A DNA stretch of 64,000 nucleotides from Halochromatium roseum (GCF_016653315.1 NZ_NHSH01000052.1:29737-93736), one strand, 5' to 3'; shown: positions 8,626 to 19,047, counted from the first letter of the stretch. Translations and numbers: made by a program. The notes: generated from the sequence alone by a model not told the origin.

Positions 8626-9210
8626 TCACCAGCCCTTTTCGTCGAGCATTGCGCGTAGATTATTATCGAGGGGCAGGCTGAGATCGGCTGTCGCTAACAC
8701 CATGGAATCCCTAGTATTGACAACACGCACGCTGATGTAGACTCGATTTGAGCCTACGGCATAAGTGCCCATCAAAATCGAGTTGGCTGAGTAGGCGGCA
8801 TTGAGACGCTTAACCTCGCGCGTCAGAATCAGCTCGCCGAGCTTCTCCTCAACAAAGAGGCTGTCGCGCATCTTGACCTCGCGCATGCGGACACCGGCCT
8901 GAGAGAGCGCGGATGCAAAGAGCTCTGAGCTGATGCGCCCGAAGGTTGAGGAGACTCTCAGGTTATTGATGTCGACGAAGGTTGATGCGATCATCGGGCT
9001 ATATTGCGCCAATTCCGGCTTGACGCTGATTAGGCGTGTTGCGGCGTCTGTGATCTCGGCAGATAGATTCGCTGGTTGTACGTTCTGATAATAAGTGACG
9101 GGAGGGTCTGTTTTATAGTTGGGGAGACAGCCTATCAGCAGTACGCCGGGCAGGATCGCCAGTAGGCTCGTCCAAGCTCGCTGCAGGGTAAGCAGGGATG
9201 ATTGACTCAT
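8626..9210 (-). CDS. FlgO-domain lipoprotein
   Basis: The protein is 194 residues with a hydrophobic leader ending in LLIGC, a lipobox. The mature part matches the FlgO domain, with a recognisable centre SSTFGRISSELFASALSQAG and the end MVLATADLSLPL. FlgO was first seen in Vibrio as an outer-membrane factor for flagellar stability, but the domain is widespread in bacteria without that role. The gene follows another lipoprotein gene by 10 bases, so they are probably co-transcribed. Confidence 0.8.
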   Translation of the reverse strand: MSQSSLLTLQRAWTSLLAILPGVLLIGCLPNYKTDPPVTYYQNVQPANLSAEITDAATRLISVKPELAQYSPMIASTFVDINNLRVSSTFGRISSELFASALSQAGVRMREVKMRDSLFVEEKLGELILTREVKRLNAAYSANSILMGTYAVGSNRVYISVRVVNTRDSMVLATADLSLPLDNNLRAMLDEKGW

Positions 9211-9220
9211 TGCTGATCCC

Positions 9221-9922
9221 TTACCATTGGTTATCTAAGGGCACACGAGGTATGGGCTTCGGTTTTGGAATCCGCGTCGGATCATAGTGTTGGCGGTCGC
9301 CCTGATTGATATAATAGATATTGGATGAGGAATAGAGGACGCGTTCGTTATCTGTGATCTTAGTGGTAATAATGACCTCCTCTTGACTCACGGAGGTCCA
9401 GCTGCCGCTGGTAACATCGGCGCCCGCGACCGGTGGTATCAAGGCCAGTGCGGCATTGCTTGAGGGCGCCACGAGTACAGAGATGCCGGTGGCAAGGGCG
9501 GCTAAGGTGAGCGTCCCTGGATAGGGGCGAATGAAGCCACGGTCGCTGTGGTTGATCACCTCGACGTCGAAATCGACTGTGGCAGCGCCTCCTGGCTCTT
9601 TCTGAACGATCGCCCCACCGGAAACGAGCTCGCTGGTGAGGAGCGAGCGGTATCCGCGGGCGAACTCACCGCGGGGGTGATCTCTGTGCTTGGGTAAGTA
9701 CAGAGGGGTCGACCTCAGATGCGGTTGTTGCAGTATGCCCGTGGCTTCATATTCGGCAAGCACCTGCCAATGGTGGGCGGCTTGCATGCGCTGTTGCTCG
9801 CTGTACGGGTAGGTCTTCGCCATGGGAACCTGAGCGGCGTTGGTATAAAAGCAGCCGCTCAGGACCAGACTGACTGTGCTAACTATGGCAATGAGGGCGA
9901 GTCGCGATAAGGCCACCAGCAT
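9221..9922 (-). CDS. Predicted outer-membrane lipoprotein of unknown function
   Basis: The 233-residue product has a signal peptide ending in LVLSGC, a good lipobox. Its middle part carries a hydrophobic, Ala/Leu-rich stretch (about 138-165) and the rest is soluble. I do not recognise the family. It is the first gene of a two-gene unit with the FlgO-like lipoprotein, and FlgO-type genes are often accompanied by such lipoproteins. The divergent gene is rsmI, and the 133-base gap must hold both promoters. Confidence 0.75.
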   Translation of the reverse strand: MLVALSRLALIAIVSTVSLVLSGCFYTNAAQVPMAKTYPYSEQQRMQAAHHWQVLAEYEATGILQQPHLRSTPLYLPKHRDHPRGEFARGYRSLLTSELVSGGAIVQKEPGGAATVDFDVEVINHSDRGFIRPYPGTLTLAALATGISVLVAPSSNAALALIPPVAGADVTSGSWTSVSQEEVIITTKITDNERVLYSSSNIYYINQGDRQHYDPTRIPKPKPIPRVPLDNQW

Positions 9923-10055
9923 CTCCCGTTGGCTGGGTCGAGTGCCCAGGCTTCCGCACCTGGATTGCTAGGCCCCTAGTGAGGAATGTAGGTTGTGCAG
10001 GCAACATGCACGCTTGTCAGATAAAAACCACGAGGCCGATGACTAGGGGGATGAT

Positions 10056-10892
10056 TTGACTGGAATACTATACGTGGTAGCGACACCGATCGGCAATCGA
10101 GATGACCTCAGTCCGCGGGCCCAAGCGGTGCTGGCTGAGGCCGATGTGATCGCCTGCGAAGACACCAGGCACAGTCGTCCACTGCTCGCAGCATTCGGCA
10201 TTGCTGGCGAGCTATTGTCCTATCACGAGCACAACGAAGATCAGCTGACTCCGCGCCTGCTGAGGCGACTGCAAGCGGGTGAGTCGATCGCGTTGATCAG
10301 CGATGCCGGCACGCCGCTGATCAGTGATCCCGGGTTCTTGTTGGTGCGGGCGGCGCGAGAAGAGGGCATTCGGGTTGAGCCGATCCCGGGTCCCTGTGCG
10401 GCGATCTGCGCCTTGTCGGCCGCCGGCTTGCCGAGTGACCGCTTCTTGTTTGTCGGTTTCCCGCCACGTACGCGTCCTCAACGTCTGGCCTGGTGCCAAG
10501 GTTTCGCCAAAGAGCCGGGTACCCTGATCTGTTACGAGAGTGCTCGCCGTGCCGCGGCGACCCTCAGCGATCTCGCCGAGGGCTTGGGTTCAGCACGGCG
10601 CGCCGTGGTCGCGCGGGAGTTGACCAAGCGCTTCGAGACCTTTCTGGTTGGTCGCCTCGCTGAGCTTGCCCAGCAGGTGGCCACAAGCCCTGAGCAGCAG
10701 CTCGGCGAGATGGTGATCATGATCGAGGGCGATGCGCGCGTTGACGATGAGCGTGATCGCGCCGAGCAATTGCGGGTACTGGGGATCTTGGCGGCGGAGC
10801 TGCCGTTGAAGCAGGCGGCGGCGCTCGCTGCGGCGATCACCGGGGGGGCACGGAATCAGTTGTATACAGCAGCCTTGAGGGCGCGTGATTGA
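10056..10892 (+). CDS. rsmI: 16S rRNA (cytidine(1402)-2'-O)-methyltransferase RsmI
   Basis: RsmI methylates the ribose of C1402 in 16S rRNA using SAM. The 278-residue protein opens with ILYVVATPIGNRDDLSPRA and carries CEDTRHSRPLL, SDAGTPLISDPG and EPIPGPCA, all hallmarks of the tetrapyrrole-methylase-like fold of this family. The start is TTG 10056, directly after an AGGGGG ribosome site. No ATG gives the conserved N-terminus. Confidence 0.96.
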   Translation: MTGILYVVATPIGNRDDLSPRAQAVLAEADVIACEDTRHSRPLLAAFGIAGELLSYHEHNEDQLTPRLLRRLQAGESIALISDAGTPLISDPGFLLVRAAREEGIRVEPIPGPCAAICALSAAGLPSDRFLFVGFPPRTRPQRLAWCQGFAKEPGTLICYESARRAAATLSDLAEGLGSARRAVVARELTKRFETFLVGRLAELAQQVATSPEQQLGEMVIMIEGDARVDDERDRAEQLRVLGILAAELPLKQAAALAAAITGGARNQLYTAALRARD

Positions 10893-11032
10893 GCTGATTA
10901 GGCCGTCAACGGGTCATCTACTACTTTGTTGATGTGAGCGCCACTGTCGGCGGAGGCCGCACACCCGGCTTGCCGGCGGTGGCCAGGTTGGGGCAATGGC
11001 CAGTTCGGGCGCAAAACGCTAGACTGTTTATT

Positions 11033-11402
11033 GGGAGTCGGCCGGACAGTCGCGGCTTGGCGCATGCGTCAGGCGGAGGAAAGTCCGGGCTCCACAGGGC
11101 AGGGTGCCAGGTAACGCCTGGGAGGCGAGAGCCTACGGAAAGTGCCGCAGAAAACAAACCGCCAACCCCGCGTGAGCGGGCGGTAAGGGTGAAAAGGTGC
11201 GGTAAGAGCGCACCGCGTCGGTGGCAACACGCGACGGCAGGGTAAACCCCATCCGGAGCAAGACCAAATAGGGGAGCGAGCAGCTTTGGCTGCAACATGC
11301 GGCCCGCATGGGCTCCCGGGTAGGTCGCTTGAGGCGCGGGGTGATCCGCGTCCCAGATGAATGACTGTCCACGACAGAACCCGGCTTACAGGCCGGCTCC
11401 CT
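11033..11402 (+). ncRNA. rnpB: RNase P RNA (M1 RNA), bacterial type A
   Basis: The catalytic RNA that matures tRNA 5' ends. The 5' part contains GACAGTCGCGGC and GGAGGAAAGTCCGGGCTCC. The centre has ACGGAAAGTGCCGCAGAAAA. The 3' part has GATGAATGACTGTCC, ACAGAACCCGGCTTACAGG. The ends pair: GGGAGTCGGCC at 11033 with GGCCGGCTCCC ending at 11401, forming helix P1. A possible -10 box TAGACT lies at 11020-11025, seven bases before the 5' end. A short T-rich stretch follows the 3' end. Confidence 0.96.
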
Positions 11403-11635
11403 TCTTCATTTTTACCGAGGCCTGTGGCTTTAAGGTCGAGTGTACTGGAGCACGACGTCATTGGCGCGCACCGTGGCGTCGACCGCTCGATCAGTCTCCA
11501 CGACGCAAAAGGGCTTTTCGGCTGTCGCCTGCTCAGGTATGATGGCGTGTTACGTCATGTGGAAATAGCGTCGTGCCCTATCTCGACGCACCACGACATC
11601 GGTTTTCTCAACGCGAGCATTTTGGATCAATAGCG

Positions 11636-11902
11636 ATGGTCAAGATTCGACTCACCCGCGGTGGCGCCAAGAAGCGTCCCTTCTATCAGATCGTCGTCAC
11701 CGACATGCGTAAGCCACGGGACGGTGGCTGCATCGAGCGTCTGGGCTTTTTCAATCCCTGCGCGACCGGGGGTGAAAGTCGTTTGCGCGTCGACCGAGCG
11801 CGTGCTCAGCACTGGCTCGACCAAGGTGCGCAGCCGTCTGAGCGTGTCGCAAAGCTCCTGAAAGACGCCGCCAAGCAGGCTGAGGCTGCCGTTGCGGCCT
11901 GA
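11636..11902 (+). CDS. rpsP: 30S ribosomal protein S16
   Basis: The 88-residue product starts [21 protein letters not shown], the standard S16 N-terminus. The longer open frame upstream has no family similarity, so ATG 11636 is used. S16 is an early assembly protein of the small subunit. It begins the conserved rpsP-rimM-trmD-rplS operon. The 233 bases between rnpB and this gene show no further gene and must hold the operon promoter. Confidence 0.97.
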   Translation: MVKIRLTRGGAKKRPFYQIVVTDMRKPRDGGCIERLGFFNPCATGGESRLRVDRARAQHWLDQGAQPSERVAKLLKDAAKQAEAAVAA

Positions 11903-11943
11903 GTGCTGACGTCGATTGCTGCCGCGCCGGTTGCCAACGGGCG

Positions 11944-12465
11944 ATGACGGGTAGCGCTGAAGCCTCGGACCACGCTGCACCCAACAAGATCGTCCTTGGT
12001 CGTATCCTTGGCGTCTATGGTGTGCGCGGATGGCTGAAGATTTTTTCCGAGACAAGCCCACTCGAAAACATCTTCAGCTACTCGCCCTGGTTGGTCGATG
12101 GCGATGAGCAGCAGGTCGTTGCCTGGCGAAACCATAGTAAGGGCCTTGTTGCGCAGCTTCAGGGCTATGACGACCGCGATCATGCGCGGACCCTGACCGG
12201 AAAATCGATCTCGATACGACGTGATCAGTTGCCGCCGCCATCGCCGGATGAATTCTATTGGATTGATCTGCAGGGGCTGCAGGTCGAGACGCGTGAGGGT
12301 ATCTCGCTCGGACAGGTGAGTCATTTGATCGAGACTGGCGCCAATGATGTGATGGTTGTACGAGGAGAGCGCGAACGCCTTCTGCCGTTCGTTTGGGGGC
12401 GGTTTGTGCTGGATGTCGATTTCGAGGCAAGGCGTTTGTTGGTCGATTGGGACCCTGAGTTTTAA
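11944..12465 (+). CDS. rimM: Ribosome maturation factor RimM
   Basis: The 173-residue protein helps assemble the 30S head around S19. It shows the RimM N-terminal barrel (VLGRILGVYGVRGWLKIFSETSP) and the PRC-barrel C-terminal part with EFYWIDLQGLQVE and PFVWGRFVLDVD. An extra ten or so polar residues precede the domain. It lies 41 bases after rpsP in the ribosomal operon. Confidence 0.95.
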   Translation: MTGSAEASDHAAPNKIVLGRILGVYGVRGWLKIFSETSPLENIFSYSPWLVDGDEQQVVAWRNHSKGLVAQLQGYDDRDHARTLTGKSISIRRDQLPPPSPDEFYWIDLQGLQVETREGISLGQVSHLIETGANDVMVVRGERERLLPFVWGRFVLDVDFEARRLLVDWDPEF

Positions 12466-12503
12466 CGGCCAAGCCAACGTATCGACCCGGCTGAGCGGAA
12501 GCG

Positions 12504-13286
12504 ATGCGGTTTGATGTCATCACCCTGTTTCCAGCGCAGTTCGCCGCACTCACCGAAGAGGGGGTCGTAGCGCGGGCATTGCAGCGGCAGGTTGCTCAGA
12601 TCCACCTACACACGCCGCGTGATTACACCACGGACGTTCATCGTACCGTCGACGATCGTCCGTACGGCGGTGGACCAGGCATGGTGATGCGCTACACCCC
12701 GCTGCGGTTGGCGATTGAGGCGGCCCAGGCGGAGGCTGCGACTGAGGGTGTGCAGAGTCGTGTCGCCTATCTGTCCCCGCAGGGCGATCGCCTCGACCAG
12801 CGGCAAATCGAGCGGATCAGCGCGGCCCCTGGCTGGGTGTTGGTGGCTGGTCGCTACGAAGGAGTAGATGAGCGACTGATCGAGGATTGTGTCGACGAGG
12901 AATGGTCGATCGGCGACTACGTCCTCAGCGGTGGTGAGCTTGCGGCGATGGTGGTCATGGATGCGGCGATCCGGCTTCTGCCGGGCGTGCTCGGGCATGC
13001 GGACTCGGCGCGCCAGGATTCACACTCCAACGGGCTGCTCGATTGTCCCCACTACACCCGGCCGGAGAGGATCGGCGAGTGCAGCGTGCCAGAGGTGCTG
13101 CTGAGTGGCGATCATCAGGCGATTGAGCGTTGGCGATTGCAGCAGGCATTGGGCCGCACCTGGCAGCGGCGCCCTGACCTGCTACAAAGGCGAGGCATCA
13201 GTGCGTTCGAGCAGCGACTGCTCGACGACTATCTTCTGGAGGCGGCGCGGTCGCGGCCGCGTGTCGGATCGGAACAGAGTGAGTAA
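12504..13286 (+). CDS. trmD: tRNA (guanine(37)-N1)-methyltransferase TrmD
   Basis: A SPOUT-family enzyme making m1G37 in tRNAs, which prevents frameshifting. The 260 residues begin [13 protein letters not shown]. They include [13 protein letters not shown], the knot motif [27 protein letters not shown] and the [21 protein letters not shown]-terminal block. AGCGGAAGCG precedes the ATG. The gene is third in the rpsP operon. Confidence 0.97.
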   Translation: MRFDVITLFPAQFAALTEEGVVARALQRQVAQIHLHTPRDYTTDVHRTVDDRPYGGGPGMVMRYTPLRLAIEAAQAEAATEGVQSRVAYLSPQGDRLDQRQIERISAAPGWVLVAGRYEGVDERLIEDCVDEEWSIGDYVLSGGELAAMVVMDAAIRLLPGVLGHADSARQDSHSNGLLDCPHYTRPERIGECSVPEVLLSGDHQAIERWRLQQALGRTWQRRPDLLQRRGISAFEQRLLDDYLLEAARSRPRVGSEQSE

Positions 13287-13290
13287 TGAC

Positions 13291-13635
13291 ATGAGCAACA
13301 TCATTCAGCAAATCGAGCAAGAGCAGATGCGCCCGTCGGTGCCTGAATTCGCGCCAGGGGACACCATTGTGGTGCAGGTGCGTGTCAAGGAAGGCGAGCG
13401 TGAGCGTCTGCAGGCGTTTGAGGGCGTCTGCATCGCCAAGCGCAACCGCGGCCTCAACTCCGCCTTTACGGTGCGCAAGATCTCGCATGGCGAAGGGGTG
13501 GAGCGGGTCTTCCAGACCCACAGCCCGTCTATCGCTGACATCAAGGTGAAGCGTCGTGGCGACGTGCGTCGTGCCAAGCTCTATTACCTGCGGGGCCTCA
13601 CCGGCAAGGCCGCTCGCATCAAAGAGAAGGTCTGA
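13291..13635 (+). CDS. rplS: 50S ribosomal protein L19
   Basis: L19 lies at the 30S-50S interface. The start is ATG 13291 ([13 protein letters not shown]), five bases after the trmD stop, giving 114 residues. The family blocks [16 protein letters not shown] and [11 protein letters not shown] are present. An open frame continues upstream over trmD but carries no L19 sequence. Confidence 0.97.
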   Translation: MSNIIQQIEQEQMRPSVPEFAPGDTIVVQVRVKEGERERLQAFEGVCIAKRNRGLNSAFTVRKISHGEGVERVFQTHSPSIADIKVKRRGDVRRAKLYYLRGLTGKAARIKEKV

Positions 13636-13723
13636 GTCGCGCTTGGCTGTGGTTTCAGCAGCGCGCCAATGGGGCTCGGGCGATTGCCGGCGGCCGCGGT
13701 TGGTATCCGTCGTCGTTTAACTG

Positions 13724-15169
13724 ATGACGGCGAGCTTTTACTGGTACGACTACGAGACCTGGGGCAATGATCCTGCGCTCGATCGGCCCTGTCAGTTCGC
13801 GGGTCTTAGAACCGATGCTGAACTCAATGAGGTCGATGAGCCGTTGTTGTTGTTCGCCCGGCCGGCCGCTGATCTGCTGCCGCAGCCGGAGGCCTGCTTC
13901 GTCACCGGCATCACGCCGGATCAGGCGCTCAAGCAAGGCCTCCCTGAGGCTGAGTTTGCCCGGCTGATCCAGCAGGCGCTGGCGATGCCTGGCAGCTGTT
14001 CGGTCGGCTACAACAGCTTGCGCTTCGATGATCGAGTCAATAACTGGTTGTTCTACCGGAATCTGCTCGATCCCTATGCGCATGCATGGCAAAACGGGAA
14101 TTCTCGTTGGGACTTGATTGACGTCTTGAGGTTGGCGCACGCGTTGCGGCCGCAGGGCATCCTGTGGCCAGAGCGTGAGCCTGGTGTCACCTCATTCAAA
14201 CTCGAGGCGCTGACTGCCGCCAACTCCATCGAGCATCTCGGTGCTCACGATGCATTGGCTGATGTGCGGGCGACCCTGGCGCTGGCGCGGCGGCTGAAGG
14301 CGGCACAGCCGCGGCTCTTTGCCTACGCGCTAAAGCTGCGTGAGAAGCCGTATGTTGCCGAGCTGTTTGCCACGGGTGCGCCGTTGCTGCATGTTTCGGC
14401 GCGCTACGCAGCGGCGCAAGGCTGTATTGCGCCCGTGCTCAAGGTTGCGTCGCACCCAAGCCAAAAGAATCAGGTGATCTGTTTCGATCTGCGCCAAGAC
14501 CCGGCGCAACTGCTGGATCTGTCGGCCGAGGAACTGCAGCAGCGCTTGTTCACGCGCCGCGAAGACTTGCCAGAGGGCGTCGAGCGGTTGCCGGCCAAAG
14601 GTGTGAAGATCAACGCGTCGCCAATGCTGGCGCCGATGAAGACCTTAACGCCGGACGCTGCTGCGCGCTGGCAGATCGATCCAGAACGGGTCGCTGTGCA
14701 TGCGGCTCGCGCAGACCAGTATCGGCGCGAGATTGCTGAACGGCTTGGGCAAGCCTTCTCCGCCCGGCCCGAGCTGCAGTCTTCGACTGATCCTGAGCGC
14801 ATGCTTTACACGGGCGGATTTTTTTCGGATCAGGATCGGCGGCTGATGGATCAGCTCGGACGCCTGACGCCGTCTGAGCTGGCTCAGGCGCAGCCGCGTT
14901 TCGATGATCCGCGCTTGCCGACGCTACTGTTTCGGATGCGGGCGCGCAGTTGGCCTGAGACGCTGAGCGAGGATGAACGCGAAGAGTGGGATGCTTGGCG
15001 TTTCGAGCGCTTAACCGAGCCGCAGGCCGGCGCCTCGATCACGATCGACGGTTATGAGGCCAAACTTGCCAGTCTGCGCACAGAGCACCTCAGCGATGAG
15101 GGCGCGCTCGCTATTCTCGACCGGCTTGAACGCTGGGGCGAGCATGTGATGACGGCTGAGGAGATTTGA
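13724..15169 (+). CDS. sbcB: Exodeoxyribonuclease I
   Basis: ExoI degrades single-stranded DNA 3' to 5' and acts in recombination and mismatch repair. The 481-residue protein has the DEDDh exonuclease signature: YDYETWG (Asp and Glu) near residue 8, GYNSLRFDD near 99, and GAHDALADVRAT near 182 holding the His and last Asp. The SH3-like and C-terminal domains follow. It lies 88 bases after rplS on the same strand. Confidence 0.95.
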   Translation: MTASFYWYDYETWGNDPALDRPCQFAGLRTDAELNEVDEPLLLFARPAADLLPQPEACFVTGITPDQALKQGLPEAEFARLIQQALAMPGSCSVGYNSLRFDDRVNNWLFYRNLLDPYAHAWQNGNSRWDLIDVLRLAHALRPQGILWPEREPGVTSFKLEALTAANSIEHLGAHDALADVRATLALARRLKAAQPRLFAYALKLREKPYVAELFATGAPLLHVSARYAAAQGCIAPVLKVASHPSQKNQVICFDLRQDPAQLLDLSAEELQQRLFTRREDLPEGVERLPAKGVKINASPMLAPMKTLTPDAAARWQIDPERVAVHAARADQYRREIAERLGQAFSARPELQSSTDPERMLYTGGFFSDQDRRLMDQLGRLTPSELAQAQPRFDDPRLPTLLFRMRARSWPETLSEDEREEWDAWRFERLTEPQAGASITIDGYEAKLASLRTEHLSDEGALAILDRLERWGEHVMTAEEI

Positions 15170-15266
15170 CGCCATTTTCGATAGTCGAGATGGTTGCGGG
15201 GTCCGCCGGGATTGTTTATCCTAGGCGGTCTATCTTTTTACTGACGACTCGCTGGGAGCGACCGTG

Positions 15267-15695
15267 ATGACAACCCAAAGCGCAAAGCCGGCTGAAGTTC
15301 GGCGAGCTTGGTATTTAATTGATGCCGAGGGCAAGACACTTGGTCGGCTCGCCAGCGAATGTGCACGCAGGCTCCGCGGCAAGCATAAGCCGACCTATAC
15401 TCCGCATGTCGATACCGGTGATTACCTGGTCATCGTTAATGCCGAGAAGGTGCGGGTGACCGGCAATAAGCTATCGGACAAGATGTACTACCGGCACACT
15501 GGCTACATCGGGAACCTCCGCTCAGCGAGCTTACAGCAGATGCTAGACAAGCACCCAGAACGGGTCATCCAGTTTGCCGTGAAAGGCATGTTGCCGCGTA
15601 ATCCGCTTGGCCGCGCGATGATCAAGAAGATGAAAGTCTTTGCTGGCCCAACGCATCGCCACGCGGCACAGCAACCGCAGCCTCTAGAGATCTAA
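15267..15695 (+). CDS. rplM: 50S ribosomal protein L13
   Basis: This is an early assembly protein of the large subunit, 142 residues from ATG 15267. A GTG directly in front (15264) would add one residue, but GGGAG at 15253-15257 spaces better to the ATG. Diagnostic blocks are [35 protein letters not shown] and [17 protein letters not shown]. It pairs with rpsI downstream. Confidence 0.97.
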   Translation: MTTQSAKPAEVRRAWYLIDAEGKTLGRLASECARRLRGKHKPTYTPHVDTGDYLVIVNAEKVRVTGNKLSDKMYYRHTGYIGNLRSASLQQMLDKHPERVIQFAVKGMLPRNPLGRAMIKKMKVFAGPTHRHAAQQPQPLEI

Positions 15696-15824
15696 CGCGC
15701 GACTTGCGCTGGTCCGCTTTATCCTGAAGCAATCTCTTCGATCGTCCAGGGTAGTTGTGCGCGATGAACGCTAGCTTGAGCTGATATCAGACACTCAGAA
15801 CTAAGACTCTCGGAAACCTGAACC

Positions 15825-16211
15825 ATGGAAAAACAGTACGCCACAGGGCGTCGCAAAAGCTCCTCGGCGCGCGTGTTCCTGAGCACCGGCTCCGGGCAGA
15901 TCAACGTCAACGGGCGGCCGCTTGATGAATACTTCGGTCGTGAGACTGCTCGGATGCTTGTGCGGCAGGCCCTTGAGGCGGTCGATATGGTGGATCGAAT
16001 CGACATTAACGCAACTGTCGTCGGTGGAGGCTCAAGTGGACAAGCAGGCGCCATTCGTCATGGCATTGCCCGCGCTCTAGTTGGGCACGATGAACGTCTG
16101 CGCTCGCCACTACGTCGTGCGGGCTTCCTAACCCGCGATGCCCGTGAGGTTGAGCGCAAGAAGGTGGGTCTGCACAAGGCACGTAAGCGCCCGCAATTCT
16201 CCAAGCGTTAA
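15825..16211 (+). CDS. rpsI: 30S ribosomal protein S9
   Basis: S9 contacts P-site tRNA through its C-terminal tail, which here ends in the expected [13 protein letters not shown] sequence ([11 protein letters not shown]). The N-terminus reads [15 protein letters not shown] and the centre [19 protein letters not shown]. It is 128 residues, 129 bases after rplM. Confidence 0.97.
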   Translation: MEKQYATGRRKSSSARVFLSTGSGQINVNGRPLDEYFGRETARMLVRQALEAVDMVDRIDINATVVGGGSSGQAGAIRHGIARALVGHDERLRSPLRRAGFLTRDAREVERKKVGLHKARKRPQFSKR

Positions 16212-16282
16212 TCGATGCGTTAGCATCGTCGGTGTTGAGCTGAGTAGGCTTCGTTACCGCGGTAAGCTCACACTGTCAAAAT

Positions 16283-16356
16283 TGGGGGATCGTCTAGCGG
16301 CAGGACTACGGACTCTGACTCCGTCAACCTAGGTTCGAATCCTAGTCCCCCAGCCA
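16283..16356 (+). tRNA. tRNA-Gln (anticodon CTG)
   Basis: A 74-base tRNA with encoded CCA. The acceptor arm TGGGGGA pairs with TCCCCCA. The anticodon stem ACGGA/TCCGT encloses the loop CTCTGAC, so the anticodon is CTG at 16315-16317, reading CAG for glutamine. The T arm contains GGTTCGAATCC. A 12-base palindrome TTACCGCGGTAA lies at 16254-16265, just upstream. Confidence 0.97.
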
Positions 16357-16360
16357 TCCT

Positions 16361-16386
16361 AAGCCCGCAGCTCCGTGGGCTTTTTT
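16361..16386 (+). terminator. Rho-independent terminator after tRNA-Gln
   Basis: AAGCCCGCAGCTCCGTGGGCTTTTTT forms a short GC stem (AGCCC with GGGCT, extended by CG/TG mismatching) followed by six T. It starts five bases after the tRNA CCA end. Confidence 0.85.
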
Positions 16387-16405
16387 ATGTTTATGCCATG
16401 CGCAC

Positions 16406-16433
16406 AAAAATGCCCAGCGTGATGCTGGGCATT
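16406..16433 (-). terminator. Rho-independent terminator of sodB
   Basis: On the minus strand AATGCCCAGCATCACGCTGGGCATT folds into a perfect nine- to ten-pair stem and is followed by TTTTTG. It lies about 55 bases beyond the sodB stop. Confidence 0.88.
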
Positions 16434-16487
16434 AGTTGCTGTGAGGATCAGCCTCTTATCAGGATGATCCTCAACGCGGTGTTGCGT

Positions 16488-17069
16488 TTAGGCTGCGAAG
16501 TTCTCGGCAACAAAATCCCAGTTGATCTTGTCCCAGATCGCTTCCAGATACTTTGGCCGGGCGTTGCGGTAGTCGACGTAGTAGGCGTGCTCCCAAACGT
16601 CCACGGTCAGTAGCGCGGTCTTGCCCTCTGTCATCGGCGTGCCGGCGTTGGAGGTGTTCATGATCTCGACGCTGCCGTCGCCGTTCTTGACCAGCCAGGT
16701 CCAGCCGGAGCCGAAGTTGGTGGCGGCTGACTGGCTGAACTGCTTCTTGAATTCGTCGAAGCTGCCGAACTTGGCGTTGATCGCATCGGCGAGCGCGCCG
16801 CTTGGCTCGCCGCCGCCGTTGGGGCTGAGGCAGTTCCAGTAGAAGCTGTGATTCCAGACCTGAGCCGCATTGTTGAAGATGCCGCCGGACGCTGTCTTGA
16901 CGATCTCCTCAAGCGTTTTGCCCTCAAACTCAGTGCCGGGCACCAAGTTGTTGAGGTTGTTGACATAGGTCTGGTGATGCTTGCCGTAGTGGTAATCGAT
17001 CGTCTCGGCCGAGATCACAGGCTCAAGAGCGTTCTTCTCGTAAGGGAGTGGTGGAAGTTCGTGTGCCAT
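16488..17069 (-). CDS. sodB: Iron superoxide dismutase
   Basis: The enzyme dismutates superoxide in the cytoplasm. Starting at ATG 17069, with AGGAGA eight bases upstream, it has 193 residues, the usual size. Metal ligands sit in [21 protein letters not shown] and [11 protein letters not shown]. The Fe-type blocks [11 protein letters not shown] and FGSGWTWLV favour iron over manganese. A dedicated terminator follows, so it is monocistronic. An upstream in-frame extension overlaps the divergent promoter region and lacks family similarity. Confidence 0.95.
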   Translation of the reverse strand: MAHELPPLPYEKNALEPVISAETIDYHYGKHHQTYVNNLNNLVPGTEFEGKTLEEIVKTASGGIFNNAAQVWNHSFYWNCLSPNGGGEPSGALADAINAKFGSFDEFKKQFSQSAATNFGSGWTWLVKNGDGSVEIMNTSNAGTPMTEGKTALLTVDVWEHAYYVDYRNARPKYLEAIWDKINWDFVAENFAA

Positions 17070-17253
17070 ACTGACTCTCCTGGCGGTTTGGCTAGGGATG
17101 GGTGAATGAACTGCTTGCGACGAAAACGTAGGCCCGAGACAGGGGATATCAAGGGAATGCTGTTCGCGTCCGGTGAACTTGATGTGGCGAAGCGCAGCCT
17201 GGAGAGGCGCCGAGCTTGGCCACAAGCAGAATAATGGCGGAGGATCCGAGCTT

Positions 17254-19047
17254 ATGTGTGGTATCTGCGGAGAGCTGCGCTTCGATGGCGGGCCGGCAGA
17301 CTTGGGCGCGATCGAGCGGATGATGCAGCGATTAGCGCCGCGTGGGCCGGATCATGGCGGCAGCTACAGTGATGGTGCCTTGGCCTTTGGGCATCGGCGG
17401 CTATCGATCATCGATCTCTCGGCACGCTCGAATCAGCCGATGGTTGACCAGGGGTTGGGCCTCGCGCTGGTCTTCAACGGCACCATCTACAATCATCCCG
17501 AACTGCGTCGCGAGCTGCGCGACAAGGGCTACAGCTTTTTCTCTGATGGAGATACCGAGGTCATCCTCAAGGCCTGGCATGCTTGGGGTGAAGGCTGTGT
17601 CGAGCGGCTGCACGGGATGTTCGCGTTTGCGATCTGGGATACCAACCGCCGCCAGCTCTTCCTCGCGCGCGATCGCTTCGGCATAAAGCCGCTCTATTGG
17701 AGTGATGCCAATGGTCGGCTGCGCTTCGCCTCGACCACCCAGGCGCTGGTTGCGGCGGGTGGGGTTGGTGCCGGCATCGATCCAGTGGCGCTCCACAATC
17801 TGTTCACGCTGCACGCGGTGGTGCCGGCACCGCGTACCATTCTCAGCGATCTGCGCAAGTTGCCGCCGGCACACTGGTTGCGCATCGACGCCGATGGGCG
17901 CCGCACCGAGCAGCGCTATTGGCAGCTGGACGCGACCCGAGGCGCGAGCGGATCGGGCCTGCCGAGCAGTGATGCCGAATGGGTCGAGGCCATCCATGAC
18001 GCGCTTGAGCAGGCGGTGCGCAAGCGTCGCGAGATCGCTGATGTGCCGGTTGGCGTGCTGCTCTCGGGTGGACTCGACTCCAGCCTGCTGGTCGCATTGC
18101 TCGCGGAGCATGGCGTCAATGATCTGCACACCTTCTCGGTCGGTTTTGAGGACACCCCGGAGGAGGCTGGCAGCGAATTCGAATACTCAGATCAAGTCGT
18201 CGAGCATTTTGGGACCCACCACCATCGCTTCCAGGTGCCGAACGATGAGGTTCTGCGCCGCTTGCCCGAGGCGGTCGATGCGATGACCGAACCGATGTTC
18301 GGCCAGGATGCCGTCGCCTTCTATCTGCTCGCCGAGCAGGTCTCGCGCGAGATCAAGGTAGTGCAGTCAGGGCAAGGGGCCGACGAGGTCTTCGGCGGCT
18401 ATTTCTGGTATGCGCGGATCGCCGCTGAGACCGAGGGGAGCCCGACCGACCGCCTGCGCCGACACTACTTCGATCGCGACCACGATGAGTACCTGCAGAT
18501 GGTCGCTCCGGCCTATGCGGGGGCGGATCACACGGCTGCCTTGGTGGCCGAGCGCCTCGCCGAGCCCGGCGCCGACGAACTCATCGATGCGGTACTTCGG
18601 CTCGATGTCACGACTTTGATCGTTGATGACCCAGTGAAGCGGGTCGACAACATGACCATGGCCTGGGGGCTCGAGGCGCGGGTGCCCTTCCTCGACCATC
18701 AGCTCGTCGAGCTTGCTGCCCGTTGCCCACCGGAGCTACGACTGCGCGATGGCGGCAAGTATCCGCTCAAGGCCATTGCGCGCGGGCGCTTGCCAGATGC
18801 CGTGATCGATCGGCCCAAGGGCTATTTTCCGATGCCGGCGCTCAAATACGTGCGCGGGGCCTTTCTGGACTTCATGCGTGACATCCTCAACTCCCAAGCC
18901 TGCCGCGAACGTGGGCTTTACCGCCGCGGCTATATCGAGCGGCTTCTGGATGAGCCCGACCAGCATCACACCCGCATCCAGGGTAGCAAGCTCTGGCATG
19001 TCGCCTTGCTCGAGTACTGGCTGCAGCGCCACATCGATGGACGCTAG
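17254..19047 (+). CDS. N-acetylglutaminylglutamine amidotransferase-like asparagine synthetase family protein
   Basis: The 597-residue protein begins [13 protein letters not shown], so Cys2 is the N-terminal glutaminase nucleophile. The glutaminase domain (1-210) includes [18 protein letters not shown] and FNGTIYN. The synthetase domain has the PP-loop [17 protein letters not shown] and the [14 protein letters not shown] block. The pattern fits the AsnB relatives that make the osmolyte N-acetylglutaminylglutamine amide more closely than true AsnB. The usual partner genes (the acetylglutaminylglutamine synthetase and a peptidase) are not adjacent, so the exact substrate is an inference. GGAGGA lies 10 bases before the ATG. 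Confidence 0.8.
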   Translation: MCGICGELRFDGGPADLGAIERMMQRLAPRGPDHGGSYSDGALAFGHRRLSIIDLSARSNQPMVDQGLGLALVFNGTIYNHPELRRELRDKGYSFFSDGDTEVILKAWHAWGEGCVERLHGMFAFAIWDTNRRQLFLARDRFGIKPLYWSDANGRLRFASTTQALVAAGGVGAGIDPVALHNLFTLHAVVPAPRTILSDLRKLPPAHWLRIDADGRRTEQRYWQLDATRGASGSGLPSSDAEWVEAIHDALEQAVRKRREIADVPVGVLLSGGLDSSLLVALLAEHGVNDLHTFSVGFEDTPEEAGSEFEYSDQVVEHFGTHHHRFQVPNDEVLRRLPEAVDAMTEPMFGQDAVAFYLLAEQVSREIKVVQSGQGADEVFGGYFWYARIAAETEGSPTDRLRRHYFDRDHDEYLQMVAPAYAGADHTAALVAERLAEPGADELIDAVLRLDVTTLIVDDPVKRVDNMTMAWGLEARVPFLDHQLVELAARCPPELRLRDGGKYPLKAIARGRLPDAVIDRPKGYFPMPALKYVRGAFLDFMRDILNSQACRERGLYRRGYIERLLDEPDQHHTRIQGSKLWHVALLEYWLQRHIDGR

